DNA of 64,000 bases from Ypsolopha sequella (Eukaryota; Arthropoda; Insecta; Lepidoptera; Ypsolophidae). Below, piece by piece: positions 32,919-43,528 of this stretch; the stretch's first letter is position 1; every line of letters begins with the position of its first letter. A program made the translations under genes and the position numbers. The stretch covers positions 31,515,501 through 31,579,500 of the forward strand of contig OW203987.1 of the NCBI GenBank assembly GCA_934047225.1. Direction: 5' to 3'. The notes beneath the pieces were generated by a model. The model ran no database searches. It saw nothing but the letters and a program-made list of their open reading frames with translations, and was not told the DNA's origin.

Positions 32919-33000
32919 CTTGTGCCGCGGCCCACTCGATGATTGACACGAGGACCAGTAGCATCGGGAGGAGGGTGCCCGCGCCCTGGAGCCGACGCAT
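32919..33000 (-). CDS. First coding exon of an unidentified secreted or membrane protein (signal peptide)
   Basis: The minus-strand ATG at 32998-33000 opens a frame of 27 codons plus one base, ending at a good splice donor (CAAG|GTATAT). The peptide has the three parts of a signal sequence: basic MRRLQ start, hydrophobic core TLLPMLLVLVSII, and a small-residue cleavage site EWAAAQ. An in-frame ATG further upstream (giving a 76-residue frame, 32911-33141) would place three GLHTRGCM-type repeats before the signal peptide. These come from a tandemly duplicated 5' segment (33020-33075), so I prefer the ATG at 33000. The gene should continue toward lower coordinates on the minus strand; the next exon is not identified. 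Identity is unknown. Confidence 0.5.
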
Positions 33001-33019
33001 ACTGTCTCTCGTGTAGAGG

Positions 33020-33075
33020 CCCATACAGCCCCGCGTGTGGAGGCCCATACAGCCCCGCGTGTGGAGGCCCATGCT
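33020..33075. repeat. 24-bp duplication in the presumed 5' UTR of the signal-peptide gene
   Basis: The unit gtgtggaggcccatacagcc plus ccgc occurs about 2.5 times, the first copy reading gtgtagaggcccatacagcc. On the minus strand each copy brings an ATG, producing short upstream in-frame repeats. Confidence 0.8.
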
Positions 33076-34770
33076 ACTGGCTACCGCTTTGGTCGCATCA
33101 CGACCAACATCGGATACATGCGCAGTGACTACCTGCAACAACCATATATTGTAACCGCTAGTCGCTGTGGTTCGTATAATGATTGTCCCCTCCCCTTAGT
33201 ACATTTATGTTTTTTGGATTCAAACAAAATTCTCAAAGTAATGGCGGCGTTATTGTTATCAATAATACGAGATGCAATACGAGATAGGGCTCAATTTGTT
33301 GGAAATGATCTCTAGTATAACTCCTTTCAAGGAAAAGGTCGAATTTCCAAACAACCTGTATACTTTCTGATTTAAATGTATTTTTATTTTCGTTTATTTA
33401 TACAACAGATTGTAGTGAATAAAAACAAGCTTTTTGCCATCTTGCCATTTAGTATGGTATATTCGTGCATTGGTGATATTTAGTATGGTATATTTGACCA
33501 TACTGAACAACATTTATTCAAAGAACCTAAAAATACTTTTTTGCTAAATTCACTTCGGATATCCAACTAGTGAAGTAATTAGATATGTGTTGCATTTCTT
33601 TTGAAATTTCATGCCGTTATAGCACGTGTTATGAAACAGATTATGCTAAATATTCATAGGAGACACCACTGAAATGCTTTTATGAAGTAAGAATGAATGT
33701 TGCTACACAACGAAGTGGTCAGGACTCGTTCGTGTGAGAGTGCAGTTTATAATTTAAATGTCTCAGGTCATGGGATCACTCGAATTGGGCCTAATGCCTC
33801 TCGTGTGGGTGAATACTTATATAAACTGGTGTGATTGCTTGCGCGTGACTCGAACAATCTCATAGGTACCGTACAGTTCACGGTATCGTTCAGCGTCTCT
33901 AACTGACACCGGATGAGCGTAACACCCGGTATGTCAACTGGAAATTGAAATATGCAACCACTCCAGGAGCTTTAGGTGTTGTACTGTACTGTACTACCTA
34001 CTGGTATTTGGAGAGTATAATAATTACAGAGAAGTACGTAAGTATGTGGATCTAGATATTTGATCGAAGAATAAAAACAAATCCGAACATAATATATTCT
34101 AGAGGTCCACGTAATGTATGTCTGAGTGTAAATCGTCGGACAGCTACGGGGCTGTATTTAGAAAGCGGAAAAAACATCAAAATGACTGCGCTGATCGCGG
34201 GCTGATTTCGCTTTCTTCCGCCGCGATTCATTTACATGTAGGCTTTGTTTCCCAATCCGTTCGTTACAGATATATTACTCTAAGTAATTCTTTAATGCAT
34301 TCACTACGCCGCAATATTCACCATCGATCTACTAAATGGTGGTGATTGGAACAATTGGAAGTGCTTTTGGCAAAACATTTTGGTAGCGGTTCGCAATTTC
34401 GCATGTCCAGTTACATTTAATTTTTACAGGTAGTTGTGGGGTGTCTATAGAATGTTATTTTAATATTTTAGGCTGAGTCCATTCATATCATCCAGATCTA
34501 TATTTAAGTCGAACCAAAAACCGTGAAATTTGAGTAATATCTTAAGAACAAATCCCTAAAATACGTAAATTTAATGTTTTTTTTACCAGAAGTGTAGCCG
34601 AATGTGCTTTTATTGCTTTAGATAAAATCAAAAAATTAATACACTTAAACGACACGTACATCGAAAATGTTACCTAGATTACTAATAACTAAAAATAATG
34701 TTTGAAAACGTCCATAGTATTGCCAAAATGTGGTTTCTCCTGAAACAACTTTTGAATTTTGCGCCGCTGC

Positions 34771-34865
34771 GGCGACGAAATCGGCACGATTTTATTGTCG
34801 TCTTAAGTTTCATGGAGCGCACCTTATGATGAAATGAAACAGCATGATATTTAGCCACGACCATC
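34771..34865 (+). mobile_element. Short dispersed repeat, shared with 49811-49905
   Basis: Both copies contain atcggcacgattttattgtc (t/g change), then agtttcatggagcgcacctt and a gaaacagcatgatatttagc equivalent, in the same order and spacing. They are fragments of a common interspersed repeat with no coding content. Confidence 0.6.
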
Positions 34866-34902
34866 CTTAAGGAGTATTTCTATTAATTTCATCGTTAGGT
34901 AA

Positions 34903-34994
34903 CTTGAAATTTGTACTAAGTTGTAGTATTTACTTGAAATTTGTACTAAGTTGTAGTATTTACTTGAAATTTGTACTAAGTTGTAGTATTTACT
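34903..34994. repeat. 30-bp tandem repeat, 3 copies
   Basis: The unit acttgaaatttgtactaagt followed by tgtagtattt repeats three times without change. Confidence 0.95.
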
Positions 34995-35016
34995 CTTCTT
35001 AACACATATCTAAATG

Positions 35017-35485
35017 AGCCAAGTGCATCAACAACGCCAGACTTTCAAGGATTCGTTTAAAGAAATTAGGATTCTTCTTGTATTGAAAAAAATATATTTG
35101 ATTTATTGATTTTTATCTAGAGATTCTACTAATAAATAATTGATTAAGATGAATACTTTTGTCAAAAATTCCAACCTCTTTTTTTTGGTTTTCACATGTT
35201 AGTTTCAAGAATGCGGTTAAGAGATCAATTTGATTTTATTTTTCACAAAATAGATAAGTGATTGAATATGAAGGTATTCTACTCAAATACAATATTTTTT
35301 TCCCTACAAAATATTTCAGTATTAGTTAAAAACAGACCAATTTGTTGTTTCGCTGCGTGATCATTAGTATTACGCGTCCAAGAAAAAGAGGCAAATGAGC
35401 CATCATATAATCGCATCTATCGAAAACAAATAAGGTCTTTGCCATTGGACTTATTGTGCTGGAAGGGGAATAAAAAAAGTTGGTT
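35017..35485 (-). mobile_element. Dispersed repeat of about 470 bp, copy 2 (inverted relative to 29352-29827)
   Basis: Reverse-complement match to the 29.4-kb element throughout, including gatcacgcagcgaaacaaca on its minus strand and the ccagcacaataagtc start. Together the two copies form a widely spaced inverted repeat around 5.2 kb of sequence that includes the signal-peptide exon. Confidence 0.75.
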
Positions 35486-36307
35486 GTTTAGGCCATCCTG
35501 AGAAAGCTGGGCCTCCCTAAAGTTATGTACCTACTTACTACGTTTTAATTCCATACTCCAAGTGTGAACATTGGAACAGCCGTGACGTTAATAGTCGGTC
35601 AGTGAGTACGGTAATTGTTTCTGTACAAGTTAAAACGTAACTATACGGAAGATAACGTACTATACGCACGTAGGTAATCAAACGGCGATACCAAAAAAAA
35701 AGGAGTTTTTTCGAATCCATTTACTCCACTATAACGTCATCTACGTATTTCATTTTTGGGTGAATGTTTATTGAGTATTTGATTAAGATTCTCACTGAAG
35801 GAAAACGCGCATTCAAAATGTGGATATTATGTATTTGTAAAGTCTCCTTGAAAATATTTTTGAGCTTAGTAAATTTTATATTAATAAAAAACCGACGTTT
35901 TGCTACTTTTCCACGAATCCGTCCCACCCGCACTGAGGGTTTTTTCGCATATGGAGTAACAGGGACGCTAAACATTTTACGTATCGCCTTAATAGAATTG
36001 TCAGAAAACAATAGATATATTATAACCGTTTTCTTGAAATTGACAATATATTTTTAATAACACACGCGTATTTCCTGCGTAAAAGGAAGGGTATACCTTG
36101 TATAACGGAACGTATCTGTTGTCGTGGTCGTGGTGGTCCTTACATCAGTTCCACATGAAAGGGCTGGATATGGTCAGGTAGCCAGCAGTGTTGGGGCGGC
36201 ACGTTTTCGACGAGCCAAGTGAACTTACATTTATTAAAAGCTATTTCTCATCTATTAATTTCTTACACAATTTATAAATTCCTTTAATGCGTCTTCCTTT
36301 TCAAAGT
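35486..36307. other. Spacer with a short dispersed motif
   Basis: The 35764-36057 plus and 35721-36011 minus frames overlap fully and have no recognised domain. A piece around 35925-35960 (cactgagggttttttcgcat then ggagtaacag) resembles one at 11055-11090. Confidence 0.35.
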
Positions 36308-37050
36308 TTTTAGGGTTCCGTAGTATCTAAAAGGTATAAAGGAACCTTTATGGTGAGACACCGTTGTCCGTCCGTCCGTCCGTCCATATGTCACAGCCTC
36401 ATAACTGATAAAGGCATGAAATTTGGCAAAAAAATAGCATTAATTTGCCCACATATCACGGTGTAAAAAAATATATGAAAAATTTTTAATTGTTTAAATA
36501 AAAATACAACAGGGGTATGAAATTGTAGATATTGAAAAGTTTATTGTAAAAATATATACTTTTACTATATTTACTGGCTAGTTTCGAGATATCTTTGAAA
36601 AACCACAATAAAATTATCCCCTTATCTCCGAAACAGGTAGAGAAAAAAATTTGTAAAACATGTCGATTATAGATCATAACTGGCCAATTACAGAAAAATT
36701 ACAGCGATTTAAAAAAATATGAGCACAAATGAAAAATATAAAAAAAGAAGCAAATTAAATAATATCAATATTTCATAAAAATACAGGTTAATCAAATTGT
36801 AGGTATTAAAAAGTTAATTGTAAAAATATATAGTTTGGCTATATTTAATTGCATTTATTTCGAGAAATCCTTGAAAAACCATAAAAATATGTTGGTGTCC
36901 CCCCCCTTATCTCCAAAACTGGGGGACCGAAAAATATGAAAGAAATCATGGTATTATGTGTTTACGTAAAGATTACGGGAAAAATAAAGCGGTTGAAAAA
37001 AATAACGGAAACCTACGTACGCGTACGCGACTCGGACTTGGCCTTTTTTT
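36308..37050 (+). mobile_element. ggttccgtag-family repeat, copy B (most complete), about 740 bp
   Basis: It starts agggttccgtagtatctaaa, with a (GTCC)n run at 36367-36385, gtcacagcctcataactg, catgaaatttggcaaaaaaa and acatatcacggtgtaaaa. It continues through internally repeated sequence (gtagatattgaaaagttta near 36525 and gtaggtattaaaaagttaa near 36800) to gcgactcggacttggccttt at the right. The terminal phrase cgactcggacttggcc and its inverse agccaagtgcgagtcggact (38361) are hallmarks of this repeat group. Confidence 0.7.
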
Positions 37051-37107
37051 TAAAGCGAGTTCTGATAATCATAGTTTGTTGAATCCATAAATATCTACAA
37101 TTACAGA

Positions 37108-37785
37108 TACGGTCCCTCAGTACGCAGGACGGTACGGTCCCTCAGTGTGCAGGACGGTACGGTCCCTCAGTGCGCAGGACGGTACGGTCCCTCAGTGCGC
37201 AGGACGGTACGGTCCCTCAGTACGCAGGACGGTACGGTCCCTCAGTGCGCAGGACGGTACGGTCCCTCAGTGTGCAGGACGGTACGGTCCCTCAGTACGC
37301 AGGACGGTACGGTCCCTCAGTGCGCAGGACGGTACGGTCCCTCAGTGCGCAGGACGGTACGGTCCCTCAGTACGCAGGACGGTACGGTCCCTCAGTGCGC
37401 AGGACGGTACGGTCCCTCAGTGTGCAGGACGGTACGGTCCCTCAGTGTGCAGGACGGTACGGTCCCTCAGTGCGCAGGACGGTACGGTCCCTCAGTGCGC
37501 AGGACGGTACGGTCCCTCAGTACGCAGGACGGTACGGTCCCTCAGTGCGCAGGACGGTACGGTCCCTCAGTGTGCAGGACGGTACGGTCCCTCAGTACGC
37601 AGGACGGTACGGTCCCTCAGTACGCAGGACGGTACGGTCCCTCAGTGCGCAGGACGGTACGGTCCCTCAGTGTGCAGGACGGTACGGTCCCTCAGTGTGC
37701 AGGACGGTACGGTCCCTCAGTGCGCAGGACGGTACGGTCCCTCAGTGCGCAGGACGGTACGGTCCCTCAGTGCGCAGGACGGTAC
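37108..37785. repeat. 25-bp minisatellite, 27 copies, open in all three forward frames
   Basis: The unit contains acggtccctcag, then a variable pentamer (TACGC, TGTGC or TGCGC), then aggacggt. Twenty-seven copies are present. Since 25 is not a multiple of three and the unit has no forward stop in any phase, three overlapping frames of more than 200 codons result (37145-37801, 37147-37845 and 37170-37946). These are by-products. The pentamer order has repeated sub-blocks (for example TGCGC-TGCGC-TACGC-TGCGC-TGTGC three times), so units were also duplicated in groups. Confidence 0.96.
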
Positions 37786-38672
37786 CCCATACTCCATGTG
37801 AAGCGCCATGGTATAACGTTGACCGCGTTGCACGTCTCGCACTAGCGCTCGCCGGCGGCGGGGTCGCTCGCTCGGAACGCTCCGTTCTGTTATTGCACAC
37901 TCACTGCCGTTGCATGTGCGCAGCGCTGATGAGCGTTCCGTTCTGATCTATGTGTGCCAGCCTCAGCGTCGGCATTACCGACCTGCTCATTTACATTTTG
38001 GTGTGACCACCTACCTAACTAAACACATGAACAAGAAAGTCCAAGATAGGCTATAATATAGGGTTTGGCCTGGAAGGTTTGTTTTTAAGAAACAACGATT
38101 TTTCTTTTCAATTAACTTATTATAAATAATTTGATATTTTAACATTGCAGTTAAATGTTTTAACCCTTTAACAAAAAGATTCATCTCGTTTGTTCGACTC
38201 TACATAAATACATCGTAGCTCTATCCCGGTTCAATATTATATTTGGTAAGTCGGAAACTACAACTTACAGTTTGTTTTTAGTTCAGGATTTATAAAAGTT
38301 AAATACAAGTAAACATTCTACGTATGCTCTTTACTTTAATAGTTACAATAAAAGTAATTCAGCCAAGTGCGAGTCGGACTCGCGCACAAGTGGTTTTGTG
38401 CCACTACACAATACGGGTACGGAACCCTAAAACATTATGTTAAATAATTCCACTTGCAGTTATTTTGACCAACTTAACTTGACTCTTATTATCTAGTCAA
38501 ATCTATGTATCTAATAATAATAATAATATAAAACGTTAAAATATAAATATATATTTTTATCTATTGTATCATATTTATATATCATACTATATATCACTTT
38601 ATTAATCATTGTGATAATAAATATTTTTACATAATAAAATCTTTTTTTTTACCGTTTTATTGTATATAGGTA
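37786..38672. other. Spacer between repeats
   Basis: The 37790-37985 part is GC-rich without a credible frame. At 38361-38430 the phrases agccaagtgcgagtcggact and gggtacggaaccctaaaa match an inverted terminal fragment of the ggttccgtag group. The rest is AT-rich. Confidence 0.4.
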
Positions 38673-38942
38673 TATACAAGGTGACTTTTTGATCATCATC
38701 CAAATTCATACTGGAGGCTTGATAAGTGATCAGTATCTTGGATCAGTAACAATTTTTGTGAAATTCGTAAAATGAAATTTCGGCTTCCCATATTAATTCA
38801 GTTCCAGTCCCGAGTGAATCACTATGGGGAGTCGAAATTTCATTTTACGAATTTCACCAAAATTGCTATTGATCCATGATACTGATCACTTACCAAGCCA
38901 CCAGTATGAATTTGGACGATGATCAAAAAGTCACCTTGTATA
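38673..38942. mobile_element. Foldback MITE, 270 bp, about 118-bp arms
   Basis: The left arm begins tatacaaggtgactttttga and the right arm ends tcaaaaagtcaccttgtata. The arms match at about 90 per cent over 118 bases through tgaaattcgtaaaatgaaat. The loop is about 30 bases. Flanking TA/TATA fits a TA target duplication as used by Tc1/mariner-type or similar transposases, though the flank is itself TA-rich. Confidence 0.85.
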
Positions 38943-39039
38943 GATTCTTACGAATATCATGGTACAAAAAAAATAAAAAAGAAAATTTTCGATATATATT
39001 TCGACCTACTTTGGATCGTCGTCGTGTATAAGAAAAGTA

Positions 39040-41965
39040 TAGCACGTGCAGTTCGGGACCAATGGTCTATAAACTTATAGCACGTGCAGTTTGGTACCAA
39101 TGGTCTATAAACTTATTGCACGTGCAGATCGGGACCAATGGTCTATAAACTTATAGCACGTGCAGTTTGGTACCAATGGTCTATAAACTTATAGCACGTG
39201 CAGATCGGGACCAATGGTCTATAAACTTATAGCACGTGCAGTTTGGTACCAATGGTCTATAAACTTATAGCACGTGCAGATCGGGACCAATGGTCTATAA
39301 ACTTATAGCACGTGCAGTTTGGTACCAATGGTCTATAAACTTATAGCACGTGCAGTTCGGGACCAATGGTCTATAAACTTATAGCACGTGCAGTTTGGTA
39401 CCAATGGTCTATAAACTTATAGCACGTGCAGATCGGGACCAATGGTCTATAAACTTATAGCACGTGCAGTTTGGTACCAATGGTCTATAAACTTATAGCA
39501 CGTGCAGATCGGGACCAATGGTCTATAAACTTATAGCACGTGCAGTTTGGTACCAATGGTCTATAAACTTATAGCACGTGCAGATCGGGACCAATGGTCT
39601 ATAAACTTATAGCACGTGCAGTTTGGTACCAATGGTCTATAAACTTATAGCACGTGCAGTTCGGGACCAATGGTCTATAAACTTATAGCACGTGCAGTTT
39701 GGTACCAATGGTCTATAAACTTATAGCACGTGCAGATCGGGACCAATGGTCTATAAACTTATAGCACGTGCAGTTCGGGACCAATGGTCTATAAACTTAT
39801 TGCACGTGCAGTTTGGTACCAATGGTCTATAAACTTATTGCACGTGCAGTTTGGTACCAATGGTCTATAAACTTATTGCACGTGCAGTTCGGGACCAATG
39901 GTCTATAAACTTATTGCACGTGCAGTTTGGTACCAATGGTCTATAAACTTATTGCACGTGCAGTTTGGTACCAATGGTCTATAAACTTATTGCACGTGCA
40001 GTTTGGTACCAATGGTCTATAAACTTATTGCACGTGCAGTTCGGGACCAATGGTCTATAAACTTATTGCACGTGCAGTTTGGTACCAATGGTCTATAAAC
40101 TTATTGCACGTGCAGTTCGGGACCAATGGTCTATAAACTTATAGCACGTGCAGTTCGGGACCAATGGTCTATAAACTTATAGCACGTGCAGTTTGGTACC
40201 AATGGTCTATAAACTTATAGCACGTGCAGATCGGGACCAATGGTCTATAAACTTATAGCACGTGCAGTTCGGGACCAATGGTCTATAAACTTATTGCACG
40301 TGCAGTTTGGTACCAATGGTCTATAAACTTATTGCACGTGCAGTTTGGTACCAATGGTCTATAAACTTATTGCACGTGCAGTTCGGGACCAATGGTCTAT
40401 AAACTTATTGCACGTGCAGTTTGGTACCAATGGTCTATAAACTTATTGCACGTGCAGTTTGGTACCAATGGTCTATAAACTTATTGCACGTGCAGTTTGG
40501 TACCAATGGTCTATAAACTTATTGCACGTGCAGTTCGGGACCAATGGTCTATAAACTTATTGCACGTGCAGTTTGGTACCAATGGTCTATAAACTTATTG
40601 CACGTGCAGTTCGGGACCAATGGTCTATAAACTTATAGCACGTGCAGTTCGGGACCAATGGTCTATAAACTTATAGCACGTGCAGTTCGGGACCAATGGT
40701 CTATAAACTTATAGCACGTGCAGTTCGGGACCAATGGTCTATAAACTTATAGCACGTGCAGATCGGGACCAATGGTCTATAAACTTATAGCACGTGCAGT
40801 TCGGGACCAATGGTCTATAAACTTATTGCACGTGCAGTTTGGTACCAATGGTCTATAAACTTATTGCACGTGCAGTTTGGTACCAATGGTCTATAAACTT
40901 ATTGCACGTGCAGTTCGGGACCAATGGTCTATAAACTTATTGCACGTGCAGTTTGGTACCAATGGTCTATAAACTTATTGCACGTGCAGTTTGGTACCAA
41001 TGGTCTATAAACTTATTGCACGTGCAGTTTGGTACCAATGGTCTATAAACTTATTGCACGTGCAGTTCGGGACCAATGGTCTATAAACTTATTGCACGTG
41101 CAGTTTGGTACCAATGGTCTATAAACTTATTGCACGTGCAGTTTGGTACCAATGGTCTATAAACTTATTGCACGTGCAGTTTGGTACCAATGGTCTATAA
41201 ACTTATTGCACGTGCAGTTTGGTACCAATGGTCTATAAACTTATTGCACGTGCAGTTTGGTACCAATGGTCTATAAACTTATAGCACGTGCAGTTTGGTA
41301 CCAATGGTCTATAAACTTATAGCACGTGCAGATCGGGACCAATGGTCTATAAACTTATAGCACGTGCAGTTTGGTACCAATGGTCTATAAACTTATAACA
41401 CGTGCAGTTCGGGACCAATGGTCTATAAACTTATAGCACGTGCAGTTTGGTACCAATGGTCTATAAACTTATAGCACGTGCAGTTCGGGACCAATGGTCT
41501 ATAAACTTATAGCACGTGCAGTTCGGGACCAATGGTCTATAAACTTATAGCACGTGCAGTTCGGGACCAATGGTCTATAAACTTATAGCACGTGCAGTTT
41601 GGTACCAATGGTCTATAAACTTATAGCACGTGCAGTTTGGGACCAATGGTCTATAAACTTATAGCACGTGCAGTTTGGGACCAATGGTCTATAAACTTAT
41701 AGCACGTGCAGTTTGGGACCAATGGTCTATAAACTTATAGCACGTGCAGTTTGGGACCAATGGTCTATAAACTTATTGCACGTGCAGTTCGGGACCAATG
41801 GTCTATAAACTTATAGCACGTGCAGTTTGGGACCAATGGTCTATAAACTTATAGCACGTGCAGTTTGGGACCAATGGTCTATAAACTTATTGCACGTGCA
41901 GTTCGGGACCAATGGTCTATAAACTTATAGCACGTGCAGTTTGGGACCAATGGTCTATAAACTTA
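39040..41965. repeat. 38-bp minisatellite, 77 copies, each with E-box, CCAAT and TATAAA
   Basis: 2,926 bases divide exactly into 77 units of 38. Each unit reads tagcacgtgcag (or ttgcacgtgcag), a variable 8-base block (atcgggac, ttcgggac, tttggtac or tttgggac), then caatggtctataaactta. Thus all units carry CCAAT and TATAAA, and all but one (taacacgtgcag near 41396) carry the GCACGTGC palindrome with a canonical CACGTG E-box. In the tttggtac type the unit also contains the palindrome ttggtaccaa. Early units alternate atcggg/tttggt types (76-bp dimer); later there are blocks of 13-14 units repeated (starts near 39773, 40267 and 40799). The tttgggac type is confined to the last 10 units. No coding frame. 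Confidence 0.98.
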
Positions 41966-42179
41966 TTTTTCGCGTCTGATTGCATAACAGCACCAATGAG
42001 GCCATAGATTTTTATAAGATTATCGGTTTCAACTTGATATTTTCGGGCTTCATAAAATGGGTCTTGACAGACAGACAACAAAGACAGAGTTATCCTATAA
42101 GGTTCCGTTATAAATTGTAGGAAAGTATATGAAAACGAGGTCAGAGGGTCTCTGCAGAGTAAATGGCTAATGTCGTGAG

Positions 42180-43528
42180 CAGTGGCTCGTGTCTAACTGG
42201 GCTCGTTGTAGGCGTCATGGTGCCGCAGTTGGTACTGCTGGAGACTATTACAGTGGCTCGTGTCTAACTGGGCTCGTTGTAGGCGTCATGGTGCCGCAGT
42301 TGGTACTGCTGGAGACTATTACAGTGGCTCGTGTCTAACTGGGCTCGTTGTAGGCGTCATGGTGCCGCAGTTGGTACTGCTGGAGACTATTACAGTGGCT
42401 CGTGTCTAACTGAGCTCGTTGTAGGCGTCATGGTGCCGCAGTTGGTACTGCTGGAGACTATTACAGTGGCTCGTGTCTAACTGGGCTCGTTGTAGGCGTC
42501 ATGGTGCCGCAGTTGGTACTGCTGGAGACTATTACAGTGGCTCGTGTCTAACTGAGCTCGTTGTAGGCGTCATGGTGCCGCAGTTGGTACTGCTGGAGAC
42601 TATTACAGTGGCTCGTGTCTAACTGGGCTCGTTGTAGGCGTCATGGTGCCGCAGTTGGTACTGCTGGAGACTATTACAGTGGCTCGTGTCTAACTGAGCT
42701 CGTTGTAGGCGTCATGGTGCCGCAGTTGGTACTGCTGGAGACTATTACAGTGGCTCGTGTCTAACTGGGCTCGTTGTAGGCGTCATGGTGCCGCAGTTGG
42801 TACTGCTGGAGACTATTACAGTGGCTCGTGTCTAACTGAGCTCGTTGTAGGCGTCATGGTGCCGCAGTTGGTACTGCTGGAGACTATTACAGTGGCTCGT
42901 GTCTAACTGGGCTCGTTGTAGGCGTCATGGTGCCGCAGTTGGTACTGCTGGAGACTATTACAGTGGCTCGTGTCTAACTGAGCTCGTTGTAGGCGTCATG
43001 GTGCCGCAGTTGGTACTGCTGGAGACTATAACAGTGGCTCGTGTCTAACTGGGCTCGTTGTAGGCGTCATGGTGCCGCAGTTGGTACTGCTGGAGACTAT
43101 TACAGTGGCTCGTGTCTAACTGGGCTCGTTGTAGGCGTCATGGTGCCGCAGTTGGTACTGCTGGAGACTATTACAGTGGCTCGTGTCTAACTGGGCTCGT
43201 TGTAGGCGTCATGGTGCCGCAGTTGGTACTGCTGGAGACTATTACAGTGGCTCGTGTCTAACTGGGCTCGTTGTAGGCGTCATGGTGCCGCAGTTGGTAC
43301 TGCTGGAGACTATAACAGTGGCTCGTGTCTAACTGGGCTCGTTGTAGGCGTCATGGTGCCGCAGTTGGTACTGCTGGAGACTATTACAGTGGCTCGTGTC
43401 TAACTGGGCTCGTTGTAGGCGTCATGGTGCCGCAGTTGGTACTGCTGGAGACTATTACAGTGGCTCGTGTCTAACTGAGCTCGTTGTAGGCGTCATGGTG
43501 CCGCAGTTGGTAGTACTGGAGACTATTA
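42180..43528. repeat. 71-bp minisatellite, 19 copies
   Basis: The unit begins cagtggctcgtgtctaactg and contains ctcgttgtaggcgtcatggt and gccgcagttggtactgctgg; starts are 71 apart (42180, 42251 and so on). Copies are almost identical, differing mainly at actggg/actgag and tatta/tataa. An alternating actggg/actgag pattern across about 42480-43000 marks a 142-bp higher-order repeat. The last copy diverges at tagtactgg. Confidence 0.97.

Larger units (their letters stand above)
33076..35016. other. Spacer upstream of the signal-peptide exon, with short repeats
   Basis: It may contain the promoter of the minus-strand gene, but no clear core element was found. tttagtatggtatatt occurs twice near 33460-33495. 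A segment at about 34771-34865 is shared with 49801-49925. A 30-bp repeat lies at 34903-34994. The frames at 33037-33315 and 34118-34345 have no recognisable domain. Confidence 0.35.

Noticed and set aside
37145..37946. Three overlapping frames of 218-258 codons rich in RTVRSLS and QDGTVPQ
   Set aside because: All three forward frames of the 25-bp array are open because the unit has no stop in any phase. That is a property of the unit and not evidence for three proteins.
39040..41965. CRISPR-like regular repeat
   Set aside because: Units are contiguous without unique spacers, and the context is a eukaryotic genome.
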